Source of the DNA: Actinomyces ruminis
Lineage (GTDB): Bacteria; Actinomycetota; Actinomycetes; Actinomycetales; Actinomycetaceae
Assembly: GCF_002154335.2 (NCBI RefSeq)
Contig: NZ_MTPX02000069.1
Location: 1-40,268, forward strand
DNA length: 40,268 bases
Direction of reading: 5' to 3'
A program made the translations under genes and the position numbers. The notes beneath the pieces are model-generated. The model saw nothing but the letters and a program-made list of their open reading frames with translations, was not told the DNA's origin and made no database searches. How positions within the stretch are numbered: position 1 is the stretch's first letter; each line of letters starts with the position of its first letter. Below, piece after piece: positions 11,932-22,182 of this stretch.

Positions 11932-11982
11932 CGAGTTTTAGAGCTTTACAGATGCAGGGCGCATGCAAAGCTCTAAAACTCG
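11932..11982. repeat. Perfect 16-bp inverted repeat (long hairpin)
   Basis: CGAGTTTTAGAGCTTT (11932-11947) is exactly repeated in reverse complement at 11967-11982, with a 19-nt spacer containing a second small stem ATGC/GCAT. The A+T-rich arms stand out in the local DNA. With one mismatch the stem extends outward by three more pairs. No U tract follows on either side. It could act as a bidirectional terminator or RNA structure, or be an intergenic repeat. Confidence 0.7.
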
Positions 11983-12018
11983 CGTATTTGAGATGGAAGC
12001 GCGGGTGAAGCACGGACC

Positions 12019-12042
12019 GGCGCCCGCGTATGCCCGGGCGCC
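12019..12042 (-). terminator. Probable terminator of the UDP-glucose pyrophosphorylase gene
   Basis: GGCGCCCG (12019-12026) and CGGGCGCC (12035-12042) form an 8-bp perfect G+C stem with an 8-nt loop, 22 bp beyond the stop codon. There is no U tract, so the call rests on position and stem strength. Confidence 0.45.
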
Positions 12043-12064
12043 GACTAAGCCGCCGTCGGGCAGT

Positions 12065-13444
12065 TCAGGCCAGCCGGGCGCCGTCGGCGACCACTCCGGG
12101 CGCGCCCTCCTCGGGCACGGCCGCGTCACCCGTGGCGACGACGCCGGCCCCGAAGGTCCAGTCGCCCCGCACCGTCAGGCTGCTCGCCTCCCGGATGGAG
12201 GGGACGCCGTGCGGGAAACGCGCCTCGAAGTCGGCGATACGCTTGTAGTAGCGCGAGTCCAGGTTCACCACGCAGGCCTGCTCGGGCACCTGCTGCAGCA
12301 GCCCGTCGGCATCGACCTCATACACGTCCGAGCGCACCAGCAGCAGGTCATTGGTGGTCTTGACCGGCAGGAACCGGCTACGCGGCACCTCCACGGCGGT
12401 GGCGCCGTCGAAGGCCTCCACGGCCGCGCCCATGGCGGTCTCCAGCTGAATGACCGGCGTCGAGTCGGGGTCGGCGGGATCCACGGTCTTCTCGTTGCGG
12501 ATCAGCGGCAACCCCAGGATGCCGTCGCGCTCGGTCAGCGTGTCCCGCAGTACCTCCAGGTCGAACCAGAGGTTGTTGGTGTGGAAGAAGGGGTGGCGGA
12601 ACTGGTCGGTGAAGTAGTGCATCTCCTCCGGCGGGGTCTGGGCGGTGTCACGCAAGATGATGCGACCGTCCGCCTTGCGCACCGCCAGGTGCCCGCCCTT
12701 GACGTCGGCGGGGGTGCGGCGGCACATCTCGGGCGCGTAGGGGGCGCCGGAGGCGGCGAACCAGCCGGCGATGCGGGCACTCGGGGCCGCACCCAGGTTG
12801 TCCGAGTTGGAGGTCATCGCGTACTTGTAGCCGCGCTCCAGGAGTGTGTCCAGCACGCCGGAAGCGACCAGGGCGGTGTAGATGTCACCGTGGCCGGGTG
12901 GGCACCACTCCAGGCTCGGGTCCGCCTCCCATTCGACGGGAGTCAGATCGTCGGCACGCAGCTTGGGCTCCCGGTTCTGCAGGAAGTCCAGTGGGATGCC
13001 CTCCACCTCGATGCCCGGGTGAGCGGCGAGGGCCGCGAGCGTGTCCTCACGGGTGCGGAAGGAGTCCATGAAGATCAGCGGCAGGGTGACATCGTAGCGG
13101 GCGCGAGCGGCCATGACCTGGTCCACCAGCAGGTCCAGGAAGCTCTTGCCGTCGCGCACGGGCAGCAGTGACTTGGCGCGGTCCATGCCCATGGAGGTGC
13201 CCAGTCCGCCGTTGAGCTTGATCAGGACGGTCTTGCTCAGCGCCTCACGGGCGGCGGCCTCGTCGACCTGAACGTCGTCGATCGAGTCGATCTGTGTGAG
13301 CGGCTCGATGGTGTCTTCGGGGACGAGTCCGGTGGCGCCTTCCTCGAGCGCACGGTAGTAGTGGCTGAAAACGTCGATGGCCTGCTCCGCGACGCCGGCG
13401 TCGCGCATCTTCGCCTGGGCGGCGGCCAATCCAGTGGTGCTCAT
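12065..13444 (-). CDS. UTP--glucose-1-phosphate uridylyltransferase (UDPGP family)
   Basis: Makes UDP-glucose from UTP and glucose-1-phosphate for polysaccharide and galactose metabolism in the cytoplasm. The 459-residue protein is the eukaryote-like UDPGP type rather than the bacterial GalU type. The nucleotide-binding loop is KLNGGLGTSMGMDRAKSLLPV (about residues 80-100); MTSNSDNLGAAPSARIAGWF carries the metal/uridine-contacting Asp; later HTNNLWFDL and KTTNDLLLVRSDVYEV are family blocks. This type is known from Actinomyces and Bifidobacterium relatives. The start is the ATG at 13444 (MSTTGLAAAQAKMRDAGV); an upstream TTG would add two residues. It is divergent from the membrane-protein pair, with a 79-bp shared upstream region. 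Intact. Confidence 0.88.
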   Translation of the reverse strand: MSTTGLAAAQAKMRDAGVAEQAIDVFSHYYRALEEGATGLVPEDTIEPLTQIDSIDDVQVDEAAAREALSKTVLIKLNGGLGTSMGMDRAKSLLPVRDGKSFLDLLVDQVMAARARYDVTLPLIFMDSFRTREDTLAALAAHPGIEVEGIPLDFLQNREPKLRADDLTPVEWEADPSLEWCPPGHGDIYTALVASGVLDTLLERGYKYAMTSNSDNLGAAPSARIAGWFAASGAPYAPEMCRRTPADVKGGHLAVRKADGRIILRDTAQTPPEEMHYFTDQFRHPFFHTNNLWFDLEVLRDTLTERDGILGLPLIRNEKTVDPADPDSTPVIQLETAMGAAVEAFDGATAVEVPRSRFLPVKTTNDLLLVRSDVYEVDADGLLQQVPEQACVVNLDSRYYKRIADFEARFPHGVPSIREASSLTVRGDWTFGAGVVATGDAAVPEEGAPGVVADGARLA

Positions 13445-13523
13445 GGGCAAAGGCTATCCCACCGCGTCCAAGTCTCCGTATCAAAGTCGTGACAACTCCG
13501 CGATCTTGCCGGATCCTTGACCC

Positions 13524-15855
13524 ATGGAGCACTACGACAGTGCACAGGTCGAGGAGTTGCGTGTCCGCCTGGCCGCCCTCGAGCGCAAGGTAGACGGATT
13601 GGAGAGCATTCTCGCCCGGCTGTCGTCCGGCCCCGACTCGTCCTCACGGCCCGTCCCCAGTCGGCCCGGTGCCACACGCACGGGATTCCCACGGGCAACG
13701 GCGTCCGCGGCGGAAGCACCGACGGCGCCCAACGTCTCGTTCGACCCCTACGTTCCCGATCCCTACGGTCCCGATCCGTACGCGTCCCCACAGCCGCAGC
13801 CGGCGTCACAAGCAGCGCCGCCGCCGTACTCCCCCGGCGCCGCAGCCCCGCCCGCCGGCCAGATGCCTCCACAGCGGAGGGCAACCTGGGCTCCTACCTG
13901 CTGTCCGGCGCGGCGGCACTGTTGGTGCTGCTGGCTGCGGTCAGCCTCATCGCGCTGGCCTGGGACCAGATTTCCGACGCTTGGAAGGTTATCGGCCTGG
14001 CTCTGCTCTCCCTGGCCATGGTCTCGGCGGGAACCACGCTGGCGGAGAACCGACCTCGCCAACAGATCGCGGCGGCCGCCATTACCGGCACCGGCGGAGC
14101 ACTGGGCTTCGTGACCATCATTGGTGCGGTTCTGCTCGTGGACCTGCAAACCTCTGTGGCCATAGCGCTGATGGCCGCCTGGGGGTTCGTGCTGCTGCTG
14201 GTGTCCTGGACCGCTGGGCAGTTCTTCACCGCCGTGGTCTCAGCCCTAGGCGCCCTAGTCACCGTCGGTTTCGCGTGGGTGCAGGCCAATGCGTATCCCG
14301 GGCGGGCGGCGCTGATTTGGGCGCTCGTGAATGGCTACCTCGTCGCGCTGGCGGTGGTGTCCGCGCTGCTGGCGCACTACGCGCAACGCATGCGCCTGGC
14401 AGCGTGGCTGCCCGCCACCGCCATGGTGGTGACGGCGGTGGCCTGGTGCTCGGTCCGGCCGTGCTGCTGCGCGCTGAGGCGCGACCGGCGTCGCCCTGCG
14501 GTGCCTGCCCGCCGTGGTGCTACTGCTTCAGGCGCATCACTCCGGGCGGCTGCTGTCCCGCGTGGCCGCACGCAACGCCGCCGCTTGGGTGTGGGGCGCG
14601 GTAGGCGTGACCATGATCCTCGCGGCGCTGCACCTCGGGCTGGATCCCACGACCCCGCCGGCGACTCGTAGCCTCACCGCGGGGGTGCTCCTGGTCGCCG
14701 CGACCGTGTCGACCGTGGCGCTGCTCCCCAACCGGGAGGATGGTCCCTGGCCGCAGAACGTGGCCGGCGTGAACCTGGGGGCGATGGTGGGCCTTGGTGC
14801 CGCCGTCTTCACGGTGGAGCCTCGTCTGCTCCTGCCTGCGGTGCTGGCGGTGGGGTTGGCCGGCGTCCCGGTGGTGCGCGTCGGGCAAGCCGCGCCGGTC
14901 CTGATTCTGCCGCTGGCGGGGCTGCCGGCATTCGCGCTCGCCGCTCGGGTGCAGATGAGCCAGGACGTCGTCGGACTCGCCCTCCTCACGGTGGTCGCCG
15001 CCGTCGGCCTGAGTCTGCTGCTGGAAAGCCGGCTCGGCACCGCCCCGGTTTCCGAACCTGCGCGGCAAGCTCGTGCCGATTGGTTGACCGCGGCCGTATG
15101 GCTGATCGGCGCGGATCTGGTGGTGGTCGCACCCGCGCTGGTTGCGCGGCTAGCTCCGGGCGGCGCCGTGGCGCCGCTGGTAGGTGGCGTGTGCGCCCTG
15201 GCGCTGGCGGGCCTGGGGCTGTTCACCGGGCAATGCACTCCCCTCGCACTCGTCTCGGGGGCACGCGCCGGTGAGCTCGAGGGGGCGACGGGGCCGCACA
15301 CGCCACGCGTCCCAGCACCCCGGTGATCGGATGGGTGGCTTCGCCTTGCTGTGCCTGCAGTCGGTCGTCACCCTGGCGCGTGCGGACGCCACGCTGGTAG
15401 CGGTGCCGCTGGTGTTCCTGGGCCTGGCGCTCGCGGTGGCAGGTGCTCGCCTGCTGCTGCCCTGGCTGCGGCGCGCCGGCGCGGGCACGGCCGTCGCCAT
15501 CTCGCTCAGCGTGGCACTGTGGTGGTCGGTGATGATCCTCACCGGTGCCTCACCGACTTCCATGCTGGTGACGGCGCTGGTGCTGGCGACCGGCGCGGGC
15601 GGCATCGTGCTCGGCTTCCGGACGCGGGCGGTCGCGCTGCGCCACTACGGGCTGACGCTGGTGATGCTGGTGGTGGTCAAGCTCGCGGTGCTGGATCTGG
15701 CCGGCGGGAACTCGCTCACCCAGATCCTGGCGCTGCTGGTGGCCGGCCTGGCCTGCTTCTGCTTGTCATTGGTATACAACCGGTTCGCCCACGAGCAGAC
15801 GCGTCAGGCCACGCCGCGACCGGCTCCGGCTCGCGCGCAGGAGCCCGGGGAGTGA
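13524..15855 (+). CDS. Large polytopic membrane protein, DUF2339/DUF2157-like, copy 1 (multiply frameshifted)
   Basis: Function not recognised. The N-terminus has a short coiled coil ([22 protein letters not shown]), then a Pro/Ala-rich linker of about 90 residues, then some 18-20 hydrophobic helices starting [32 protein letters not shown]. The layout and WD-x-I motif recall DUF2339/DUF2157 membrane proteins. Alignment by eye with the downstream copy shows the frame lost near 13877, 14440, 14489, 15293 and 15336, each as one missing base; restored length is about 778 residues. Five breaks in 2.3 kb is the highest density in the window, so this copy may be a true pseudogene rather than only poorly sequenced. 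The leader GGATCCTTGA-CCATGGA is shared with copy 2. Confidence 0.65.
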
Positions 15856-15978
15856 TGGCCTCATCGGCGAGTCTCATTCGTTCTAAGCTCCTGATCGGCC
15901 TATGGATGCAGCCCAAACGGGGAGTACTGCCCACCGGTTCAGCGTGACTTTGGCCCGCCGCTTACGGATCCTTGATCC

Positions 15979-18428
15979 ATGGACACTAGCAGCGAGCGGC
16001 TTGACGAGATCATTGGGCGCCTGGCCGCCCTGGAGCGCAAGGTCGACTGGGTGGCGGCCCGAGTAGCCCCTGACGAGGTCGGCGCGCGCCGAGTGCCTGT
16101 CCCGGCGCCGTCCCACCCCACCCCGGCGCCGCGCCCGCAGTCGGACCCGGGACGATCCGCAGGTGAGTCCTCGTCGCGGCCGAGCACTCCGGCATCCGCC
16201 TCGCCCAACGCATCCGGCACGCAGACTGCGCCTCGCGCAGTAGGCAAGCCGCGCACCCCCGCCCTGAGCACGTATCCGCCATCCAGGCCCGCGCCGCTGT
16301 CTCCCGGCGCCTCGACGCCGAACGCGCCGACAGGCGTGCCCCGGATCAAACTGGACGCGCCCACCGGCAACGACCCGTTAGCCACCCGGTCGCCCCGGCC
16401 GCAGCCGCAACGCAGCCAGGAGGGCAACGTCGGCCGGTACGTCCTGTCCGGGGCAGCGGCGTTCTTGATCGTGTCCGCCGCGGTGAGCCTGATCGCCCTG
16501 GTCTGGGACCGGATTCCCGACGTCGTCAAGGTCGGGACGCTCGGTGTGATCGCCGTCATTATGGTCGCCTCCGGCACGTTCCTGGTCTACCGGCGGCAGC
16601 GGCAGCGGGTAGCGGCCGCCACTCTTACGGGCACGGGCGGCGCACTCGGCTTCGTCGCCGTCATCGGTGCCGCGATGATCGCCGGCCTGCCCAGTATCGC
16701 CGCCTTCGTCCTCATGGTGGCCTGGGCCTTCGTGCTGCTGCTGGTCTCCTGCGCCACCCGCCAGTTCTTCACCGCGGTCGTCTCCATGCTGGGGGCCATG
16801 GTCACCGTGGCTTCGCCACGTCGCAGGTGGCCAGCTATCCGGAGCAGGCGACGCTGACCTGGACGCTGATCGACTTCTACGTCGTCTCCCTGGCGGCAGT
16901 GGCGGGGACAGCGCCGCGATACACACCGGGCATGCGGCTGGCGCCCTGGCTGCCGACCACCTCCATGGCGGTGACGGCGATGGTGCTGCTGGCCGGCCCG
17001 TCCCGAGTGTTGCTCGCCCAGCCGCTGCCGGGGATCCTGCTGCTGACCATGCCCTGCGCTGTGCTCCTGGTACAGACGCACCACTCGACGCGCCTGCTGG
17101 TCAGATCTGGGGCGGGCAAGGTCGTCGGTTACGAATGGGCGGCCACCGGGATCGTCCATGCGCTGGCGGTACTCGTACTCGGATACGCCGAAGGCGTGAG
17201 TGCATCCGCACGCGACGGCGTGTCCGTGGTCCTCCTGCTCCTGGCATGCCTGTCCACGGCGGTGTTGCTGCCCCGGACGAAGTCCCAGGAATGGCTGCGC
17301 GCCGTCGCCCCGGCAAATCTGTGGACGATGATCGGCATCGCGGCGATGGTCTTCGCGGTGAGTCTGGACCTGTTGCTGCCGGCGGTGGCCGCTGTGGCAC
17401 TGGCCGCAGTGCCCGTGGTGCGCTTCGGTGACAGCGTCCCCGTGGTGGTGCTGCCGCTGACGGGAGCGGCAGCGCTGGTCACGGGGCTCTCTCCCCAGCC
17501 AAACACCCTGGTGTTGGCCATGCTGGCGGTGTTGATCGCCGTCGTCCTGACCGCGCCGTTGGAAGCGCTGTTGGCGCCGGTGTCGGCGCAGTCCGAGGCG
17601 CAGGCGGACCGGAAGCTGCGGCTGTCCTCCGCGGCGTGGTTGCTTGCCGCCAACCTGGTTCTGATCGTCCCCTGGCTGCTGGACCAGCTGCTGAACGCGG
17701 GAGGCCTCGACTGGCAGGGCCGCGTCCTGCCACCTTTGCTGGCGGGAGCACTGGCGCTGGGGCTGGCGGGCCTGGGCCTGTTCACCGACTCGTGCACCCC
17801 GCATCTTCTGCTGTCCGGCGGGCGCGTGGGCCGCCTGGAGGGCGCCGCCGACCTGCGCACCCCGCTGCGACCCGCCGTACCCATGCTGGCATGGCTCGGT
17901 GACGGCCTACTGACGGCGCTCGGCGCAGTGCTGCTGTTCCGGGCAGGCTCCCTGGACACCCCGTTACTGCAGGCGCCGCTGGTGGCAGTGGCACTGGCGC
18001 TGGTGACCGTGGGCGGACGCATGCTGCTTCCCTGGCTGCAGCAGGCCGAGGTCTCCTTGACCACCGCTGTCTCACAAAGCGCGGCGCTGTGGTGGTCGGT
18101 GATGATCCTGACCGATGCATCCGCGACCTCGCTGCTGGTAACCGGCGTGGTGCTGGCCACCGGGACAGTGTGCATCGTCTTCGGCTTCCGACTGCATGCC
18201 AACATGCTGCGCCACTACGGACTCGCCCTGGTGCTGCTGGTGGTGTTCAAACTGGCGGTGGTGGACCTGGCCGGCCAGAACTCGCTCACGCGCATCCTGG
18301 CTCTGGTCGTCGCCGGGGTGGTGTGCTTCGGCCTGTCCCTGGCCTACAACCGCTTTGCACAGGAACAGGCGGCGTCGCAGGCGCCCCCGGTCAGCTCACC
18401 GCCCGGCGCTGCTTCAGGACGTCCTTGA
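15979..18428 (+). CDS. Large polytopic membrane protein, DUF2339/DUF2157-like, copy 2 (one frameshift)
   Basis: Paralog of the preceding gene with the same architecture: coiled coil ([22 protein letters not shown]), a Pro/Ser/Ala-rich linker to about residue 150, then about 20 membrane helices starting [32 protein letters not shown]. Strongly shared blocks with copy 1 include [29 protein letters not shown] and LRHYGL near the C-terminus. One frameshift near 16810 (GTGGCTTC where GTGGGCTTC restores VGFATSQV); restored length is about 816 residues. The long flexible N-terminus suggests a cytoplasmic tether, but no catalytic motif is visible. The 3' end overlaps the convergent uvrA 3' end by 38 bp. 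Cell-envelope role is a guess. Confidence 0.7.
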
Positions 18429-21243
18429 GGTAGCGGCCCGTCCAGGAGCCCTCGACCTCGGCAACCTGCTCGGGGGTGCCGGTGGCGACGACGGTGCCGC
18501 CGTCCTTGCCACCCTCCGGGCCCATGTCGATGATCCAGTCGGCGTTGGCGATCACGTCCAGGTTGTGCTCGATCACCACCACGGAGTTGCCCTTGTCCAC
18601 CAGCCCCTGCAGCACCGCCAGGAGCTTGCGGATGTCCTCGAAGTGCAGGCCGGTGGTGGGCTCGTCCAGCACGTAGATGGTGCGGCCGGTGGAGCGGCGC
18701 TGCAGCTCGGTGGCGAGCTTGACCCGCTGCGCCTCGCCGCCGGACAGGGTGGTGGCGGCCTGCCCCAGGCGCACGTAGCCGAGGCCGACCTCCACCAGCG
18801 TGTTAAGGTGGCGGGCGATGATGGGGGTGGCGGCGAAGAAGTCGGCCGCCTGCCTGATGGTCATGTCCAGCACGTCGGCGACGGTGGCGTCCTTGTAGCG
18901 GATCTCCAGGGTCTCCCGGTTGTAGCGGGCGCCGCCGCACACCTCGCAGGGCACGTACACGTCCGGCAGGAAGTTCATCTCGATCTTCAGGGTGCCGTCG
19001 CCCTTGCAGGCCTCGCAGCGTCCACCCTTGACGTTGAAGGAGAAGCGGCCGGGGCCGTAGCCGCGCACCTTCGACTCGGGCACGGAGGCGAAGATCTTGC
19101 GGATGTGGTCCCACACGCCGGTGTAGGTGGCCGGGTTGGAGCGCGGGGTGCGGCCAATGGGCGACTGGTCCACGTGTACTACCTTGTCCAGGTTCTCCAG
19201 GCCGCGCACGGTCTTGTGACGTCCGGGTACGCCGCGGGCGTGGTTGAGGCGGTTGGCGAGCACCTGGTAGAGGATCGAGTTGACCAGGGAGGACTTTCCG
19301 GAGCCGGATACGCCGGTGACGGCGGTGAACACGCCCAGCGGGAAGCTGACGGTGACGTCCTTGAGGTTGTTCTCGCGGGCGCCGACCACGGTCACGGCCT
19401 TTCCCTTGACGGGCTTGCGGCGGCTGGCGGGAATCTCAATGGCGCGGCGGCCGGACAGGTAGTCGCCGGTGATGGAGCCGGGCGCCTCGAGCAGGCCGGC
19501 GACCTTACCGGCGTAGACGACCTGACCGCCCCTCTCCCCGGCCCCGGGGCCGATGTCCACCACCCAGTCGGCGGAGCGGATGGTCTCCTCGTCGTGCTCG
19601 ACGACGATCAGGGTGTTGCCCAGGTCCCGCAGGCGCTCCAGGGTGTCGATCAGGCGGGCGTTGTCGCGCTGGTGCAGGCCGATGCTGGGCTCGTCGAGCA
19701 CGTACAGGACGCCCACCAGCCCGGAGCCGATCTGGGTGGCCAGGCGGATGCGCTGCGCCTCGCCGCCGGAGAGGGTGGCGGCGCCGCGGGACAGGCTCAG
19801 GTAGTCCAGGCCGACGTCGACCAGGAAGCCCAGGCGGGCGGCGATCTCGTTCAGGACGCTGCCGGCGATCTGGGCGGCCTGGCCGGTCAGCTCCAGGTCG
19901 GCGAGGAAGTCGCGGCACTCGCTGATGGACAGGTCGCACAGCTGGGCAATGGACAGGCCGCCCACGCGCACGGCCAGCACCTCCGGCTTGAGCCGGGTGC
20001 CGTTGCATACGGGGCAGGGGATCTCCCGCATGTAGCCCTCGTAGCGCTCCTTGGACCAATCGGACTCGGTCTCGTCGTGCTTGCGCATGACGTAGTTAAG
20101 GGCGCCCTCGAAGCCGGTGGAGTAGATGCGCTCACGCCCCCAGCGGTTGCGGTAGCGGACCTTGATCTCGAAGTCCTTACCGCGCAGAATCGCGTCCTTG
20201 GCGCGCTCGGGCAGGGCCCGCCAGGGAGTGTCGACGTCGAAGGAAAGCTCCTCGCCCAGTGCCTTGAGCTGGCGGGTGAAGTACTTCTGATGACTGGCCC
20301 AGGGGGCGACGGCGCCCTCGGCCAGGGTGAGCTCCTCATCGGGCACGACGAGCTCGGGGTCGACCTCCAGGCGGGTGCCGATGCCGGTGCAGGCGGGGCA
20401 GGCGCCGTAGGGTGCGTTGAAGGAGAAGGTGCGCGGCTCCATCTCGTCCAGCTGGAGCGGGTGCTCGTTGGGGCAGGCGCGCTTCTCGGAGTAGCGGCGG
20501 GTGCGGCCCGGGTCGTCCTCGGGCAGGTCCACCAGGTCGATGATGACCAGACCGTCGGCCAGGCCCAGGGCGGTCTCCACCGAGTCGGTCAGCCGCTGGC
20601 GAATGCCCTCGCGCACCACCAGCCGGTCGACGACCACCTCGATGTTGTGCTTGAGCTTCTTGTTCAGGGCGGGCACCTCCCCCAGCCGATGGGTGGCGCC
20701 GTCGACGCGGACGCGGGAGAAGCCGCGGCTCTGCAGCTCGGTGAACAGCTCGGTGTACTCGCCCTTGCGGCCGCGGATAACGGGGGCGAGCACCTGGAAG
20801 CGGGTGCCGTCCTCCATCTCCCTGATGTGGTCGACGATCTGTTGGGGCGTCTGAGAGGAGATGACGGCGTCGCACACGGGGCAGTGCTGGGTGCCGGCGC
20901 GCGCGTACAGCAGGCGCAGGTAGTCGTAGACCTCGGTGACGGTGCCGACCGTGGAGCGGGGATTGCGGGAGGTGGACTTCTGGTCGATGGACACGGCCGG
21001 GGACAGGCCCTCGATGAAGTCGACGTCGGGCTTGTCCATCTGGCCGAGGAACTGGCGCGCATAGGAGGAGAGCGACTCCACGTAGCGGCGCTGCCCCTCG
21101 GCGAAGATCGTGTCGAAGGCGAGGGAGGACTTGCCCGAGCCGGACAGGCCGGTGAAGACGATCATCTTGTCCCGCGGGAGGTCGAGGCCGATGCCTTGGA
21201 GGTTGTGCTCGCGGGCGCCACGGATGATGAGGGAGTCGTTCAC
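18391..21243 (-). CDS. uvrA: Excinuclease ABC subunit A
   Basis: DNA-damage-recognising ABC ATPase of nucleotide excision repair; it loads UvrB. 950 residues, the usual length. The first Walker A is [21 protein letters not shown] (about residues 31-51); the first zinc module includes [10 protein letters not shown]; a Cys pair is in [11 protein letters not shown]. The first signature is [19 protein letters not shown] with [14 protein letters not shown]; the second Walker A is [16 protein letters not shown]; the second zinc finger is CEACKGDG...CEVCGG; the second signature is [15 protein letters not shown], then [14 protein letters not shown]. The chosen start is the GTG at 21243 ([16 protein letters not shown]); the longer frame upstream has no family similarity. 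A LexA-type box lies 32-47 bp upstream. Intact despite its size. Confidence 0.96.
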   Translation of the reverse strand: MNDSLIIRGAREHNLQGIGLDLPRDKMIVFTGLSGSGKSSLAFDTIFAEGQRRYVESLSSYARQFLGQMDKPDVDFIEGLSPAVSIDQKSTSRNPRSTVGTVTEVYDYLRLLYARAGTQHCPVCDAVISSQTPQQIVDHIREMEDGTRFQVLAPVIRGRKGEYTELFTELQSRGFSRVRVDGATHRLGEVPALNKKLKHNIEVVVDRLVVREGIRQRLTDSVETALGLADGLVIIDLVDLPEDDPGRTRRYSEKRACPNEHPLQLDEMEPRTFSFNAPYGACPACTGIGTRLEVDPELVVPDEELTLAEGAVAPWASHQKYFTRQLKALGEELSFDVDTPWRALPERAKDAILRGKDFEIKVRYRNRWGRERIYSTGFEGALNYVMRKHDETESDWSKERYEGYMREIPCPVCNGTRLKPEVLAVRVGGLSIAQLCDLSISECRDFLADLELTGQAAQIAGSVLNEIAARLGFLVDVGLDYLSLSRGAATLSGGEAQRIRLATQIGSGLVGVLYVLDEPSIGLHQRDNARLIDTLERLRDLGNTLIVVEHDEETIRSADWVVDIGPGAGERGGQVVYAGKVAGLLEAPGSITGDYLSGRRAIEIPASRRKPVKGKAVTVVGARENNLKDVTVSFPLGVFTAVTGVSGSGKSSLVNSILYQVLANRLNHARGVPGRHKTVRGLENLDKVVHVDQSPIGRTPRSNPATYTGVWDHIRKIFASVPESKVRGYGPGRFSFNVKGGRCEACKGDGTLKIEMNFLPDVYVPCEVCGGARYNRETLEIRYKDATVADVLDMTIRQAADFFAATPIIARHLNTLVEVGLGYVRLGQAATTLSGGEAQRVKLATELQRRSTGRTIYVLDEPTTGLHFEDIRKLLAVLQGLVDKGNSVVVIEHNLDVIANADWIIDMGPEGGKDGGTVVATGTPEQVAEVEGSWTGRYLKDVLKQRRAVS

Positions 21244-21274
21244 GGGGTCAGAGTGTAGGGCCAAGGCCCCACCT

Positions 21275-21290
21275 TCGTACACCCGTTCGA
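21275..21290. promoter_or_regulatory. LexA-binding SOS box upstream of uvrA
   Basis: TCGTACACCCGTTCGA matches the Gram-positive/actinobacterial SOS palindrome TCGAAC-N4-GTTCGA at 11 of 12 positions. It lies 32-47 bp before the uvrA start codon, in the gap shared with the divergent ABC transporter operon, a normal place for SOS control of uvrA. Confidence 0.7.
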
Positions 21291-21453
21291 CTGTGTGAGG
21301 CGAGGCGCCAGAGACGAGTGTCCCCAGCATGACGAGGGATTTCAACGGAGTGCTGGGCTTCGCGCGTGTCGCCGCGGCTCGGAGTGGCAGCGAAACTACA
21401 TTCGTGCAGGCACACAGGCGTTGCCACATCCCCAATCGCCGAAGCGGATCCCC

Positions 21454-22182
21454 ATGGACGCGAACTCGTCAGCGACGGCTTCACGGCCCGCGAAAGAAGT
21501 ACTGGCCGTTCAAGGCCTCACCGTCTCCTTCGGAGAGCGCACCGTCTTGGACACCCTGGATCTGACTATGCAGGCAAGCACCATCACCGCGCTCATCGGC
21601 CCCTCCGGGTCCGGCAAGAGCACTCTGCTGTCCGCCATCCTCGGGCTGCTGCGTGCCGACGCCGGCTCCATCACCATCTGCGACGAGGCCATGCAGGCCG
21701 GCAACAGCGCCAGCACCGCCCGCATCCGCCGCGAGCACATCGGCATGGTCTTCCAGGACGGCTACCTCATTGATGAGCTGACCCCCGTGGAGAACATCAT
21801 CGTGCCGGCTCTGGTGGCGGGCGTGCCCGCCGCCGACGCCGAGGAGCGTGCCCGCGCAATCCTCGCCGAGCTGGGGCTGACCGTGCAGGAGCGGGCCACG
21901 TCCTCCTTCTCCGGTGGTGAGCGCCAGCGCATCGCCATTGCCCGCGCACTCATCAACTCCCCGCAGCTGCTCATCGCTGATGAGCCCACCGGTTCGCTGG
22001 ACCCCGCCAACCGGGACCGCGTCATGGACACGCTGATGGCCCTCCCAACGCAGTTGGGCTGCGCCATTCTGCTGGTCACCCACGACCCCGTGGTCGCGCA
22101 GCGCGCAGATCACGTCATGGCGCTGGCCGACGGGAAACTGACCGCGACGGTTCACCAATCCGGGCAGGCGGCGGACCGATGA
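21454..22182 (+). CDS. ABC transporter ATP-binding protein (LolD/MacB-type)
   Basis: Energises the FtsX-like permease encoded by the next gene; both act at the inner face of the membrane. The 242-residue protein has Walker [19 protein letters not shown] (about residues 49-66), the Q-loop in [17 protein letters not shown], signature [16 protein letters not shown], Walker [13 protein letters not shown] and the switch His in LVTHDP. This is the LolD/MacB/FtsE subfamily, whose members work with FtsX-fold permeases in export, peptide resistance or envelope processes. The start is the ATG at 21454 ([22 protein letters not shown]); an upstream in-frame extension lacks conservation. Its stop overlaps the permease start as ATGA, showing translational coupling. 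Intact. Confidence 0.9.
   Translation: MDANSSATASRPAKEVLAVQGLTVSFGERTVLDTLDLTMQASTITALIGPSGSGKSTLLSAILGLLRADAGSITICDEAMQAGNSASTARIRREHIGMVFQDGYLIDELTPVENIIVPALVAGVPAADAEERARAILAELGLTVQERATSSFSGGERQRIAIARALINSPQLLIADEPTGSLDPANRDRVMDTLMALPTQLGCAILLVTHDPVVAQRADHVMALADGKLTATVHQSGQAADR

Larger units (their letters stand above)
11486..12018. other. Gene-free region between the tRNA cluster and the UDP-glucose pyrophosphorylase gene
   Basis: About 530 bp with no convincing coding sequence; the open frames here overlap each other on both strands and lack family features or good starts. It contains two structured items described separately: a symmetric array of CACGACC-type motifs inside a 10-bp terminal inverted repeat (11608-11785), and a perfect 16-bp inverted repeat (11932-11982). 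The rest is unremarkable. Confidence 0.6.

Noticed and set aside
11934..11947. GTTTTAGAGCT resembles the start of a type II CRISPR repeat
   Set aside because: It occurs only as the two arms of one palindrome, with no spacer-repeat array and no cas genes nearby; the match is short.
11288..11976. Overlapping open frames of 155-217 codons across the tRNA-Val region and the following gap
   Set aside because: They run through a tRNA, a terminator and repeats, lack ribosome sites and family features, and conflict with each other.
15918..15931. GGGGAGTACTGCCC upstream of membrane copy 2 resembles the yybP-ykoY motif
   Set aside because: Only about 50 bp remain before the start codon, too short for the riboswitch fold, and the downstream gene is not a typical target.
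18196..21258. Thousand-codon open frame opposite uvrA on the plus strand
   Set aside because: It is the mirror of uvrA in codon-biased G+C-rich DNA, with Val/Gly/His-rich low-complexity translation and no domain motifs.
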